From contig NC_134951.1 of the NCBI RefSeq assembly GCF_965638725.1, forward strand, positions 3,968,001 through 4,032,000: DNA of 64,000 nucleotides, in the 5' to 3' direction. The DNA comes from Aptenodytes patagonicus. Taxonomy: Eukaryota > Chordata > Aves > Sphenisciformes > Spheniscidae. Within the stretch, counting starts at the first letter, position 1, and the number at the start of each line of letters is the position of its first letter. This document shows positions 36,008 to 47,728 of this stretch, one piece after another. Both the position numbers and the translations under genes were made by a program. The notes under the pieces are model-generated. The model was given only the letters and a program-made list of their open reading frames with translations. It had not been told where the DNA came from and ran no database searches.

Positions 36008-37449
36008 CTATTTCCCCTTCCAGCCGGGCGGGAGGCAGCAGTAGTGCTTGCAGTCGGAGGAGAAGGACCACACGTCCGCCTTGGCGCACATGCTGGAGCA
36101 GTACCCCACCTTGGGGCAGTGCTTCCTTATCTGCCCGTAGCCTGCAAGGGGGAGACAGGGGGAGAGTGCTTGGGTCAGGGTAGGTGCCTCTGCGCCCCAC
36201 TGCCGTGCCCTCCCATCACCTCCAGGAGTAAGTGTGGCAGTGGTCAGAAGGATGAGACCCTGCTTGTGGGGAGGTCCTGCCCCGGTCTCCCACACACCCA
36301 CCACTCCTGCCCAAGCCCACCCCCAAAGTGGGAAGTGACCTGGAAGAGCACAAGCCTGAGAAACTCCTTGTGCATCCCTCTCCCCCCAGGTGGTGACTGC
36401 AGGGGCCGGCTGACAACACAGGTGCAGTTTGGGAAAGAGATGCTCCCACGGAGAGCACATTCATTGCCCGCATTAAGGGACACCCCAAAAGCAAAGTTCA
36501 TAAAGATCCTCATCTGTCCAAGACTACAGAGACGTCTTGCACCTCTCTTTAAAAGACAGGGTCAGTGTTCTCAGAGCAAAACAGCAAAAGCAACACCAAA
36601 GGAGTTTCAAAAAATTGAGTCGGTGTTCCAAAAAATATGGAGGGTTTCACACGTGGCAGTTCTTGTGGTAACCAGAAATCTGACCAGCATGTGTCAAAAG
36701 AGATTTGAGTGCCAAACATTAGGCACCAGGGTGGGAGACTGTTGGCCTAAAATAGCTGGGAAATGTTGTCCAGAGTGAATGGATATTGGACTGGGAACCC
36801 TTTTGAGCCCAGAATCTCCCTTTCATTCATTGAAGAGGGAGGCGAGAATCAGAACTGAAGGGATGTCTGTCAGCCCTGCATGTTCAGAATGCAAGGGAAC
36901 TGGACCCTGAAGATAGAACTGGTTTGGCACAAAAGGTGGCATCATCTGAGCAGGAAACATTCAGGAGGCTGGTGTCTCTGAAAAAGACATCCAGCACTCG
37001 CGTGGTACTCCATGGCTAAAATAATTACACCAGGGCCCAGCTCACCTTGACCTAGAAGGTGTCAAAAATGTCTAAAACATCCTAAATGTGCATCTTACAG
37101 TACTTTAAAGCGAGTTTTTCTTTAAAGACTCATTTGTCTGCACATGAACTTAAAGCCCCATTTAAGACAACCTGGGGTAACCAAGTCACTTGCGCATTTG
37201 CAGGAGGCCAGCACGCATCTGCATACCCAAAGGACTTGACACCTTTATGGGGCAGCAAAATCACAGCCTTTAAAGCCAACAGAGATCACATTTGTTCAAG
37301 CTGCCTATCAAGCATGGACCACTCTGACCCTCTTCACTCTGGTTCTCCCACCGTTGTCCAGCTCACCGTCCAAAGCAACTCACCCTCTTACCTGGGACGG
37401 CCAAGGAGACCAGTAGGAAGACAGCAAAGACAAAGTAGAGGAACCTCAT
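36008..37449 (-). CDS. OvoDA1-like: Gallin-like ovodefensin, copy B
   Basis: Two-exon secreted peptide of 63 residues. Coding exon 1 is 37449-37392 and encodes MRFLYFVFAVFLLVSLAVPG, followed by a CCAG|GTAAG donor. The intron is 1,250 bp, and exon 2 is 36141-36008, ending TAG. The mature domain (YGQIRKHCPKVGYCSSMC ... YCCLPPGWKGK, spacing C-x5-C-x3-C-x11-C-x3-CC) is identical to copy A, while the 58-base signal exon differs at about eight positions. Near-identity with copy A covers exon 2, the 3' untranslated region and the adjacent third of the intron, then drops sharply. Role as for copy A: a secreted cationic egg-white antimicrobial, by family knowledge. Reading frame, splice sites, TATA box and poly(A) signal all look intact. 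It sits in duplication unit B with a group-B pseudogene downstream on the other strand. Confidence 0.93.
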
Positions 37450-37547
37450 GGCTGGAGTTGACCTGGGATCTCAGCAAGGCTGGAGAGAGGAGGGTTGGAG
37501 AGAGCCTGAGCTGGACGCTGCTGAGTGGCAAGGCTGGGGATCCTCAT

Positions 37548-37554
37548 ATTTATA
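37548..37554 (-). promoter_or_regulatory. TATA box of gallin-like copy B
   Basis: TATAAAT on the minus strand, about 100 bp upstream of the ATG at 37449. The flanking promoter has drifted from copy A much more than exon 2 has. Confidence 0.72.
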
Positions 37555-38854
37555 GTGCGTTTCTGAGCAGAGAGGAGGGCTCTGGGGGAGGTCCTGTTGC
37601 TCACGGGACCTCTCACGGTTCACCGCACAGCACAACCACCGGCCCCTCCATGCTGCACCTGGGTGTGTTGGCAAAACTCTGCTCTCCCCAGATCCAGTAT
37701 CAATACCCAGTTCGAATGAAAACCGTCGAGTGTGACAGGAGCCAACAGCGAGTAGATAAAACAGATCTGCTGGGGCAGAGGGACCTGATAGGAAACAAGA
37801 TCAGTATCAAAGGGCTTCAGACCTTTCTGAACCTTTGGCAGTGTTGCAACTATATGCAACAGGGCTGAGCTGTGCCCACGATGCACCGATAACTCTGTTT
37901 AACATCTGTCTAACATTGTCTAGACCTGTCACCATGTGGGGCTGGACAAGCTGAGAGGGGTCCTGCTGTGAGTAGCCTTGGCTTGGGAAGGACCCAATGT
38001 TCATGTATCTCCGTCTTGGGAACCATGACTGCAAAATCCCTCTGATAAATTTAGCAAACACCGTGTTCAGTGTGGCCTGTTCTGTTGTCCCCTCTCACCC
38101 CACTGATGGGCAGGAGCACTGGAGCCAAGAGCCTCTTCCCAGAGGCACCCTTGATGAGCCGACCACTTGCAGATGCTTTGAGCATCACCTCTTCCTCACA
38201 AACCCTCTAGACAGCTCTGGGGTCTCAAGTGTGCTTAATTTCTGGGATGGACTTAGCCGGATCCCTGCTGCCGGGGGAGTTCTGATGCCGACAGAAGGTT
38301 ATTCAGAGCAGTGAAACAAAAGCTGACTGCAAGGAGTCTGCAAGGCAGAAGAATCTCAGCACCGAGTGGCAGCGTAAGCAGATGGCAAACGAGACTCAGT
38401 GACAGCAAACTTATTTTCACCTTCCAGGAAAGAGGTGCTTCCAAAGAGCACTTCAGAAAAAAGTCACCTCAGTGTCCAGAGGCAGTCAGAAAGGAAAAAT
38501 GAGTGTTAGGATTTGCTAGAATGGGCACTGACAAAAATCAGTGTGTCCCTGTAACAGTTTCGAGGGTACTTCATGCTGCATACTGTGCACGCTGCTGGTG
38601 TCCCTGTCTCTGCACACGTAGAGTAGGACGAGAAGAGGTACAAAGGATGGTAGCAGGGATGGTGAAAGCTGGGGACTTATTTTCAGACAGTGAGATAGTA
38701 ATTATACTGGGACTCTTCCACTATAGGAGGAGGTGAGTATGTAGGGATATGTGACAGCAGTGTCAAAACTGTAAGTCTCCTAACAAAGAGAGAACTATGG
38801 TTTTCCATTTCTCATAACCAGAGAAGTAGGAGACGACACACAAAAGTATGTCAC

Positions 38855-39052
38855 ACTTCCACACTGCACACAACGGGATGGTGCAACTCGTTGACGTGGA
38901 TATTGTGGAGGAAGAAATTGTAAATGTGTTCAGAAAGCAAGCAGGGCAGCCAATCTAACTTTGAAGTTTGCTCTGCTCTGAGCAGCTGGCGGGACCAGAT
39001 GACCTCCAGAGTTCCCTTCCACCCTGTACTATTCTATACTTCCATGAAATCC
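38855..39052 (+). mobile_element. Ancient CR1-like LINE tail in unit B
   Basis: CACTTCCACACTGCACACAA and GGTGCAACTCGTTG match an old ORF2 end. It is followed by a decayed 3' UTR (GACCAGATGACCTCCAGAG, TTCCCTTCCACCC, ACTATTCTATACTTCCATG). Confidence 0.6.
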
Positions 39053-39248
39053 ATAAAATCCATTGAGGGGCATTCAGCACAATGAAATGGATCCATATCC
39101 AGCTCAACAACCCCCAAACCTCAGACTGCTGGAATTGGATGGGTTTCCAAAAACATGCTACTGTATGTTTGCCATGTTCTTCCACTCTTCATCAGCTATT
39201 CCCCACTGACAGACTGAAGACACTTGACTAGATGGGTCCTTGCTATGC

Positions 39249-39700
39249 AGGGAGCAACGAGGCTGGTGAGGGGTCTGGAGAACAAGTCTGATGAGGAGCG
39301 GCTGAGGGAACTGGGGTTGTTTAGCCTGGAGAAAAGGAGGCTGAGGGGAGACCTCATCGCTCTCTACAACTACCTGAAAGGAGGTTGTAGCGAGGTGGGG
39401 GTCGGTCTCTTCTCCCAAGTAACTAGCGATAGGACGAGAGGAAATGGCCTCAAGTTGTGCCAGGGGAGGTTTAGATTGGATATTAGGAAAAATTACTTCA
39501 CCGAAAGGGTTGTTAAGCATTGGACCAGGCTGCCCAGGGCAGTGGTTGAGTCCCCATCCCTGGAGGTGTTTAAAAGACGGGTAGATGTGGTGCTTAGGGA
39601 CATGGTTTAGTGGTGGACTTGGCAGAGCTGGGTTAGTGGTTGGACTCTTGATCTTAAAGGTCTTTTCTGACCTAAATGATTCTGTGATTCTGTGATTCTA
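39249..39700 (+). mobile_element. CR1 LINE 3' fragment in unit B
   Basis: Encodes [20 protein letters not shown] onward to the ORF2 stop at 39,610, then the 3' UTR and an ATTCTGTGATTCTGTGATTCT tail. Specific to unit B. Confidence 0.9.
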
Positions 39701-41578
39701 CAGCGTGGTTTACTCTTCTGTGGCTGACTTATACTAGTAAATAAACTGTGCTGAAGCCTGATGCAGCAAGCTGGCTGTCCCCATTGGTAAATTTTTAGCA
39801 CAGCCCTGGCCATGCTTTTTTCCGAGGCCACTTGACACTTTTGCAAACACATTTCCCACCACACTTCATGTGTCGCCATGGGACAGGTATGATTTCCAAC
39901 ATGACCGGGATGTGGTCATCTTGCTTTGAGTGGAAAAGAGTTTCATACTATGGATGTGGCCAGGGTAGGCCCACTGGCCTCAGGACCACAGAGTGGGCCC
40001 TGGTACTGCTCAGTTTACCAACAAAGATGCAACCATGATGGTTTACTGTGTGTGGTTACCAAAAATGCGTGGAACTGTAGGTGTCCTCAGAGTCACTGCT
40101 CCACATCCCCCAGGCAGAGCTCCTTATAACCCTAAATCATCCCTCTCGGAATGGTGTCAAGCCTTTTTGGGAATACCACCAATAACTGGCCTCCCCCACA
40201 TCATATCCCCTCCTTCAGGACACCGTTCTCCATCCTACTAGAAATGCTATCCTATATACAACACTGAACTGTCATCGCTGCAGTTTCAGCCCACTGTTTC
40301 TCATCTGGACCACCCTAGTCATGGGGAACATACTATTCCCTTCTTATGTACTCTTTATTCCAGATTTGTGGGGCATTATGGCTCCCACATGTTTTTTTTC
40401 CCATCATCATGATCTCAATTCTTCCAGATTTTTGTTATAGATCGTATTTTCTTGGTCCCTTAACCATCTCAGCTCTAGGCTGTCTCCAACTATTCCACCT
40501 CATCTTGAAGTATGGAGCCCTAAGCAGTAAGCAGCACACCACCTGAAAGTCTAGCAGTTTGGAGTAATAAATGGATTAATTTAAGTGCCTGGCAAGTGAT
40601 AACCCTGTTGGGTTTTTTTTAGAATGATTTCTGCCTTTTCCATAACAGGATGACATTGTACCGTTACGTGCACCTTGCTGCCCGCTGCAGCCCCACAGCT
40701 CTCCTGCAGAATTGCTGCTGTGCCAGGTATTGCTCGTTCCACCAATTGTTGCTGTCTTTTGCAAAAAAATGTCAATCTCCAGCGTCCTCCAACATGCTGC
40801 AGTCCCTTTCAGCCTGCTATTTGCAAATTCAGTAAGCACAATCTTTATTCCATTATGCAATTTGTTAATGAAGACCCTGGATAGTTCAGGACTCAGAACA
40901 GCCTTCTGAGGTGTCCTACCATCACCATGGTAACTGGAAATTTATTAACTCCTGTTCATAAACCATTTTTTCTTCATTTCCTCTAGGCCGTGATCAATAC
41001 CGGAAAAAAACCCCCAAAACTGAGACAAAATACCCAGCCAAATGAATGTCATGAAAATACTGTAGAGCACCACGTTTGGAAGAGACCCTTGAGGAACCTC
41101 ACTGCCGACGCACCGGTCGGGGATGAACGCACCCTGAAAACTATTCCCCGTGATGGATTTGATGCCCCGGTATTGTCCATTGTGTCCGTGCCTTGCAGAC
41201 AGTGTCCAGAGCTTATCAGAAAGGTGCCCAGACTTAATTCCTGCACCTCTGGGGAGCAGCCCTGCTGTCGGCAGCCCCGGCTGGCGCTGGGTCGAGCAGA
41301 GCTGTGCCCGGCGGCTCCGCGCGTGCTGGCGGCGGAGTCCCGGCAGCCGGATCTGGGGGAGGGGGAATTGCCCCCGCGTGTCCGGGTTGGTGAAAGCGGC
41401 CGGCGAGTGGCGAGGAGAAGCCCACTGGAGCATGGACCTGGCTGCCAGGTGCCTTTGTGAGTGGGACCAGTGGGTCGGGGTGACATTGCACACGCCGGCA
41501 AGCAAACAACACCTCTTTGGAGATGGGTTTGCTCAAGCTTCTCCTCCTGCGGCGCCGCTCGTGGCAGGAGTCCATCTC

Positions 41579-41715
41579 TAAGCACCAATGTCTCGATCTT
41601 TGTTTTTGATGAGTATTGTGCTTTGCTCCCGGCACACCAAGATCTCCCCTGGCCTCCAGGCATAGGCATTTTCTACACTGTTTTGCTTTTCTCTTGTTTT
41701 TCTCCATGCCCACCC
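41579..41715 (+). pseudogene. Group-B ovodefensin pseudogene, promoter and decayed exon 1 only
   Basis: The 490 bp upstream (41,089-41,578) match the promoter of the working group-B gene at about 98%. From the TATA position onward similarity falls to about two thirds. The TATA box has become CTCTAAGC. The ATG position reads ATA at 41,662-41,664. The signal-peptide exon still aligns up to CCACCCAG|GTAA but no longer reads as a signal peptide in frame. I find no recognisable six-cysteine exon 2 in the next several kilobases. It is a broken copy made when unit A and unit B duplicated. Confidence 0.8.
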
Positions 41716-41745
41716 AGGTAACACAGCTGCTAGGAAGCTAGAGAG

Positions 41746-44479
41746 GACAGAGAGAGCTGGAAGGTCAAAATTAGGAATTACCACCTTCAGAGTCTTCTTG
41801 TCTGGGCAACCTGCAGTGGGACAATTTTGAATACAGTCTCCAATGGCCATAAATTTTGCACTGTTCAGATTGCTGAAGAATAAACTGGAGAAAGACTCTT
41901 ACCAGTCTCTCGTCTGTCACTCGTTTACCCCCTTTCCAGATTTCTCTATTCCTTCTCCCTTTTTTATGCCTGCCCCCAACTATTTGCCACTACAAGTTCA
42001 TACCCCCCTAGCCCCCTCCTTCATTCTTTGCCTTTTCCCTTTGCTCTTCATTCTATCTTTCTCTCATTTCCCATGACCACTACAGGGAAATAACTCTGCT
42101 CATTTCTGCAACTGACCATTCATAACCTTTTAAAATGAGTAATTCCATTTACTGGAATTTTGAAGGAAAAAAAATCGTTACTCTTATACTAAGCAGCTTC
42201 TTTTTTTCTTGACAAGCAACTGCTTTTTTTTTTCAGTTGCAGAGTTTATTTTATAGATATTGAATGTGTACGTCCCTATAAATGTTCAACAGGGAATCCC
42301 TCATTCAAGCTATTCACATTTGAACTCAAACAAACGCCACCACTCATCGCTAATGTTGGCTCAGCATGTAGAGCTGCAGTGTTTGTGTGGATTCATCTTT
42401 TACGGATGCAGAACTAACAGCTGTAATTTCCTCCTTTGAGTTAATGCACAAGGACCAGAAAGGATGAGTCTGGATGAGTCTACAGATACACGAAAGAAAC
42501 CACTGCTGGGAGATGCTGAAGCACGCCGCACCACAGGAGAAACAGCAGAGCTGGAGAAAAGCCAGCAGAGGAGGGGAAGGATCTTTTATGTTTCTTCACA
42601 GAACATATTTTTCACTGTATTTTTGAATTGGATATGATCTAGCCTTGATCGAATTAATTTTTTTTCCCCCAGAAATTCTAGAACCATTTGTCCCCAGGCA
42701 GATCTTGCACAGATGTTTTCATGGGACTTACTTCTTTCCAGCTTTTTCCTGGTAAGCCTAGTGACCTCTGTGATCCTTGTATTGTTTACACAGGCTGCCT
42801 CTGTACCAGTAAACTAAATATTTTCAAGAGTGGTAATAAGAAATGTATAGTCCACCATCATGATATAAATCTGGGCTTATTTTCCCTTGTTTGTTACCTT
42901 GCAATTACCAGTTTTTGCAAATCTTTCCCCAAATGCTTAGCAGTGAACATAGACTTGGTCTAACCTACTTCAGAGTATTAGGTATGGGAGGATTTCTACT
43001 GTACAGCAATGGTAATTGCCAGATTAATTAGTCTCATATGATACTGCTAATGAGGTGCTCCAGGAAAGGCAGATGCAACGGATGCAGTTGTAGAAAGTGG
43101 GTACCTTGACAGCTCTTTAAAACTAGAGATAAATTATCCAGCAAATTAAATAATGATGGTCTTTGCTGGCTTTAAGCTAGACCCCTAGTTTTTCACCTGT
43201 ATTAAATGACGTTGGGCACATTTTCAAGGGGGAAGGTGGGCAGTAAGAAAACTGTCCTGTCTCATCCCATCCCATCGTATCCTATCGCCTTTCAAGGGTA
43301 TCAGATACCTACGAGCTATCTGTGAAACCCTTCCGTTGTAAATTTTCATACAAGCAGATAAAAGTCCTCACCTAGTTCTTCCAGCAAGACGTGATTTGTC
43401 TCTGTGGCTCGTGGTGCCCAGAGGACCTCCCTTTCCCACTGCTCTTGGTTCATTTAATCCAGAAGAGGGAAAGACAAGGGGGTGAGCGGCTCAGATAGTG
43501 AGACAGCAAAGGGAACTGGGATCTCTCGACTCCTCTCCTCTGGCTCTTTGCAGTTGAAAATTTGAAGCCGAGTCCTTGGCGTGTCTAAGTCAGCTGAACC
43601 TTATGCTGTGCAGCAAGGAGATGTCAAAAGGATAACTTAGCTCAGCTGTGGAGGCAAGGAGGTTTGCAGTCTTGGTTCATCTTGCCGTCTGCTTTTCTGC
43701 TGAGCTGCTCAAACATTTTCATTTGCTACGAACCAAACAGCACCAAGGGCCCGTCGCCTGGTCCATAGACCGGCTGGCCTGGTTTGGCCATCACCATGCT
43801 ATTAAACTCTATCCAAAATGCCTATTGGGCATGGTCCTTGGTCCATGGTAGCTCCTGAACTTGCACTCGGGATTTGGTGAAACTGGGGCTAGTTGTCCTG
43901 GGACACATCAGCTCCTGGGACTGTGCCAACCATGTAGGAGTACGGCACCTTTTAAATTAGAGTATGGGCACACCCTCGGGTAGCTCAAGGTCACAACATC
44001 TCTAAGTATTAAAGACAGAAGGGGTAGTGAATGTAATCAGATTTTCTGGACTTCACAAGCCATGGAGCTGCACCCCTGGTGAAAATTTTCCCTGGCGAAC
44101 AGCATCCAGTCATGAGCTGAAGATCTCCAGGAAATGAAGACATCACCGTTTCTATTATTAATTACTCTCGCTCTTAAGAACGAAGCTTTCTTTCTAAGTT
44201 TAGTCTGTTTCAATAAGAAGAAGCATCAGGAGGTTATGCCTTCCTCTGTTCAGTTAAACAGTATTTTTTTTTTTTAATATTCTCCCTGTGAAGATACTTG
44301 TACCCTGAACTGAATCACTCCCCTGCACAAAGCTTTGACAGGCCACACTGCTTCGGCTCCTTATCTTCCCTCAAGGTGACTTTTCCTCCATTTCACTATA
44401 TAAACCCACATCCTTTTTCCAAAACATGTTCTTGCCAGTAGCATCACCAACCACATTCAGTTCAATGTGAGTCATCGGG
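41746..44479. other. Intergenic after duplication unit B
   Basis: No second defensin exon and no other gene recognised. A short CCCAT/CCTAT-rich run lies near 43,263-43,287. Confidence 0.55.
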
Positions 44480-44645
44480 GTAACCTTGCAGCAGTGAAGG
44501 CCAACTGTGTACTGGACTGTATCAGCAAAAGCATGGACAGCAGGTCAAGGGAAGTGATTATTTCCCTCTACGTGGCATTTATGGGACTGCCTCTGGAGTC
44601 CTGTGTCCAGTTTTGGGTTCCTCGGTACAAGAAAGATATCAGTAA
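44480..44645 (+). mobile_element. Old CR1 LINE internal fragment
   Basis: Translates as a diverged CR1 tail (VKANCVLDCISKSMDSRSRE, then LESCVQFWVPRYKKDI) with no 3' end. About 165 bp. Confidence 0.7.
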
Positions 44646-46420
44646 AGGCATGAGTTCCGCTCTGTTTCTATCCAGAGTTTGATGCCTCCATTGCATTTGC
44701 CTTCTCCACAGCTACATCAAATTATTGGCCCAGAGCTCTGCTGTGATCAGACTAATACAGCTCTTCTTTTTACCTGTGACGAGGTATTTGCAAGAGCAGA
44801 GTCTTGGTTTTAGTCTTCTGGAACATGAGCAACAATTTCACACCGTGGACAACTTTACACTATGAATCTCACGGTTTTTTACACTGTGAATCTCATTTCT
44901 ATAACTCCAGTCCTTATCACGACCCAGTTCTTTCTGTGTGTTACTTTAATCTTTTCCTGTATCAATGGCACATGCTAGCTTTGGGTCCAGTATGTTACTT
45001 TTTCACACTTGAATTTTCGATCTAAGAATGACCCTTGAGAAAATTTCTCAGTAAACTCCCTCCTGCCTGACACCTTCCCTTTCAGGGTTATACTTCAGCC
45101 AATTTACAGTGCCTTTATTAATCCCCTCCACTTGATCTAAAGCAGTTTTTGTGAACATTTTATTAATGCTCCTCACTAGAGTGCATTTGATGAGATCTGA
45201 TGCCTTCTCTTTGCTAAGAAACCCTGTTTCATCAGGTCGGTCTGTTGAAATCTATTCAGCAGAGAACTCATGATGCATTTTCTTTTGTATTCTTGCTCGC
45301 CTGTTTGTTCTCAAAGCCTTGAATAATACTGAGATCAGAGCATACTAACTTGGATGATTTTTTTTTTCTTCTTGCTCTGAACTGTAATACTGTGTTTGCT
45401 GTTCTCAAATTTTACAGTGGAGTCACAGACTGAAAAGACTCCTGAGAAGTTCTTGTTATTTGACCCCGGTTTTATCTGCCACTTTTCTCAATTTGGGGAA
45501 GGACGGTGTTGCGTAAGGCTCTCCCCTTCCACGGGACTGGCTTCCACTGAGGCCATTCCCAGTTATTTTCGATTTTCTGACCCTACTTCGTCCTCAACAC
45601 CACAGCAAAATATTCGTCCGTTGGCTGTGCGTTTGCTCTCCGCAAAGCCGTCGTACGACAGTAGCAGCTCCGCTTTGTCTCTGATCTTATGGCTAAAGAG
45701 ACTTTTACTCTGCTTCAGCACTGTTGGCGGGTTACAGCACAGCTTGATGTTTTTCCAGTGCTCACTTTCTCTGTGTCCTTTTTGATTTCTGAAATGACAA
45801 CTCATTGCTCTAAATTCATCCTGCTCCCTACAACAGGGAGTGGAACAAAAGGCATTTCATGTCGGAGCATGTCTGACCCTCCTGGGCTACCCCATCTCTA
45901 ATCTCTCTGTCACATATAAGCATGGGTACTCTGGCCATTTGTTCTTTATTAACTGGAACCGTTAATTGGATTCTGAAGGAAAAGGTTTTCACTTCTGAAC
46001 ATCCAACAGAGAGAACATTTACTCTCACGCCGAGAACCCTTTTTTCCCTGACAAGCAATGCTTCAGACATAGCCTCAAGCTACTCTAGACACTCAGCCTA
46101 GCAAACCCTAATTCAGCCTGTTCATATTTGATCTTAAATACTCAGCACAACCTAAGCAGTCGCTGCTGAAATGACAACACCGGCGTGCGGTTCCAGCTCC
46201 TGATACTTAAAACCATTTTCCCTGGTTGTGAAGTTCGTGGGACCTGCAGATGCACAGTGAAATCTGCAGAGGTGCCTACTGTAACCCAACGTGCACAAGT
46301 CTACGGATATTTGCAGGAAAATGCAGCTGTGGGAAGTACGGCTGATGCATAGAGATGTTGCCTCAGGCTGACTTGGTGGCCAAGATCAGTTTTGAAGATA
46401 TATTAATTTATACTGTCCAA
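44646..46420. other. Intergenic, no gene recognised
   Basis: Short frames of about 70-130 codons without domains. Confidence 0.55.
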
Positions 46421-47728
46421 GAGCGGTTCATCTTGAGGGCGCTCACAAGGCATAAGCGGGACAACCAGGGGATCAGGCCTAGCCAGCACGGATTCATGAG
46501 AGGCAGGTCCTGCTTGACCAACCTGATCTCCTTCTATGACCAGGTGACCCGCCTAGTGGATGAGGGAAAGGCTGTGGATGTGGTCTACCTGGACCAAGGC
46601 CTTTGACACTGTCTCCCACAGCATTCTCCTCGAGAAGCTGGCGGCTCACGGCTTAGACAGGTGGACTCTGCGCTGGGTCAAAAACTGGCTGGACGGCCGG
46701 GCCCAGAGAGTTGTGGTGAATGGAGTTACATCCAGTTGGTGGCCGGTCACGAGCGGTGTTCCCCAGGGCTCAGTACTGGGGCCGGTCTTGTTTAATATCT
46801 TTATCAATGATCTGGACAAGGGGGTCGAGTGCACCCTCAGTCAGTTTGCAGATGACACCAAGTTGGGCGGGAGTGTTGATCTGCTCAAGGGTAGGAAGGC
46901 TCTGCAGAGGGACCTGGACAGGCTGGATCAATGGGCCCAGGCCAACTGTATGAGGTTCAACAAGGCCAAGTGCTGGGTCCTGCACTTCGGCCACAACAAC
47001 CCCATGCAGCGCTACAGGCTTGGGGAAGAGTGGCTGGAAAGCTGCCTGCTGGAAAAGGACCTGGGGGTGTTGGTCGACAGCCGGCTGACCATGAGCCGGC
47101 AGTGTGCCCAGGCGGCCAAGAAGGCCAATGGCATCCTGGCCTGTATCAGAAATAGTGTGGCCAGCAGGAGCAGGGAAGTGATCGTGCCCCTGTACTCGGC
47201 CCTGGTGAGGCCGCACCTCGAATACTGTGTTCAGTTTTGGGCCCCTCACTACAAGAAGGACGTTGAGGTGCTGGAGCGTGTCCAGAGAAGGGCAACGAGG
47301 CTGGTGAGGGGTCTGGAGAACAAGTCTTGTGAGGAGCGGCTGAGGGAACTGGGGTTGTTTAGCCTGGAGAAAAGGAGGCTGAGGGGAGACCTCATCGCTC
47401 TCTACAACCACCTGAAAGGAGGTTGTAGCGAGGTGGGGGTCGGTCTCTTCTCCCAAGGAACAAGCGATAGGACGAGAGGAAACGGCCTCAAGTTGTGCCA
47501 GGGGAGGTTTAGATTGGACGTGAGGAAAAACGTCTTTAATGAAAGAGTGGTTAAACATTGGACCAGGCTGCCCAGGGAAGTGGTGGAGTCCCCATCCCTG
47601 GAGGTATTTAAAAGACGTGTAGATGAGGTGCTTAGGGACATGGTTTAGTGGGCATGGTGGTGTTGGGTTGTCGGTTGGACTCGATGATCTTAGAGGTCTT
47701 TTCCGACCTTAATGATTCTATGATTCTA
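46421..47728 (+). mobile_element. CR1 LINE, 3' half of reverse transcriptase
   Basis: About 1.3 kb from [20 protein letters not shown] to the stop at 47,648, then 3' UTR and ATTCTATGATTCT. It has [11 protein letters not shown] and [10 protein letters not shown] 5-bp deletion near 46,595 removes part of DFSK and shifts the frame; downstream, 362 codons stay open. This suggests a fairly young copy. Confidence 0.93.

Larger units (their letters stand above)
35800..41745. repeat. Tandem segmental duplication, unit B
   Basis: Partner of 19,430-26,110, about 16 kb away. It holds the second gallin-like gene and a group-B pseudogene, lacks the two CR1 insertions of unit A, and carries its own CR1 at 39.25 kb. 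Identity is very uneven: more than 99% over gallin exon 2, about 98% over the group-B promoter, and roughly 70-80% elsewhere. Confidence 0.8.
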
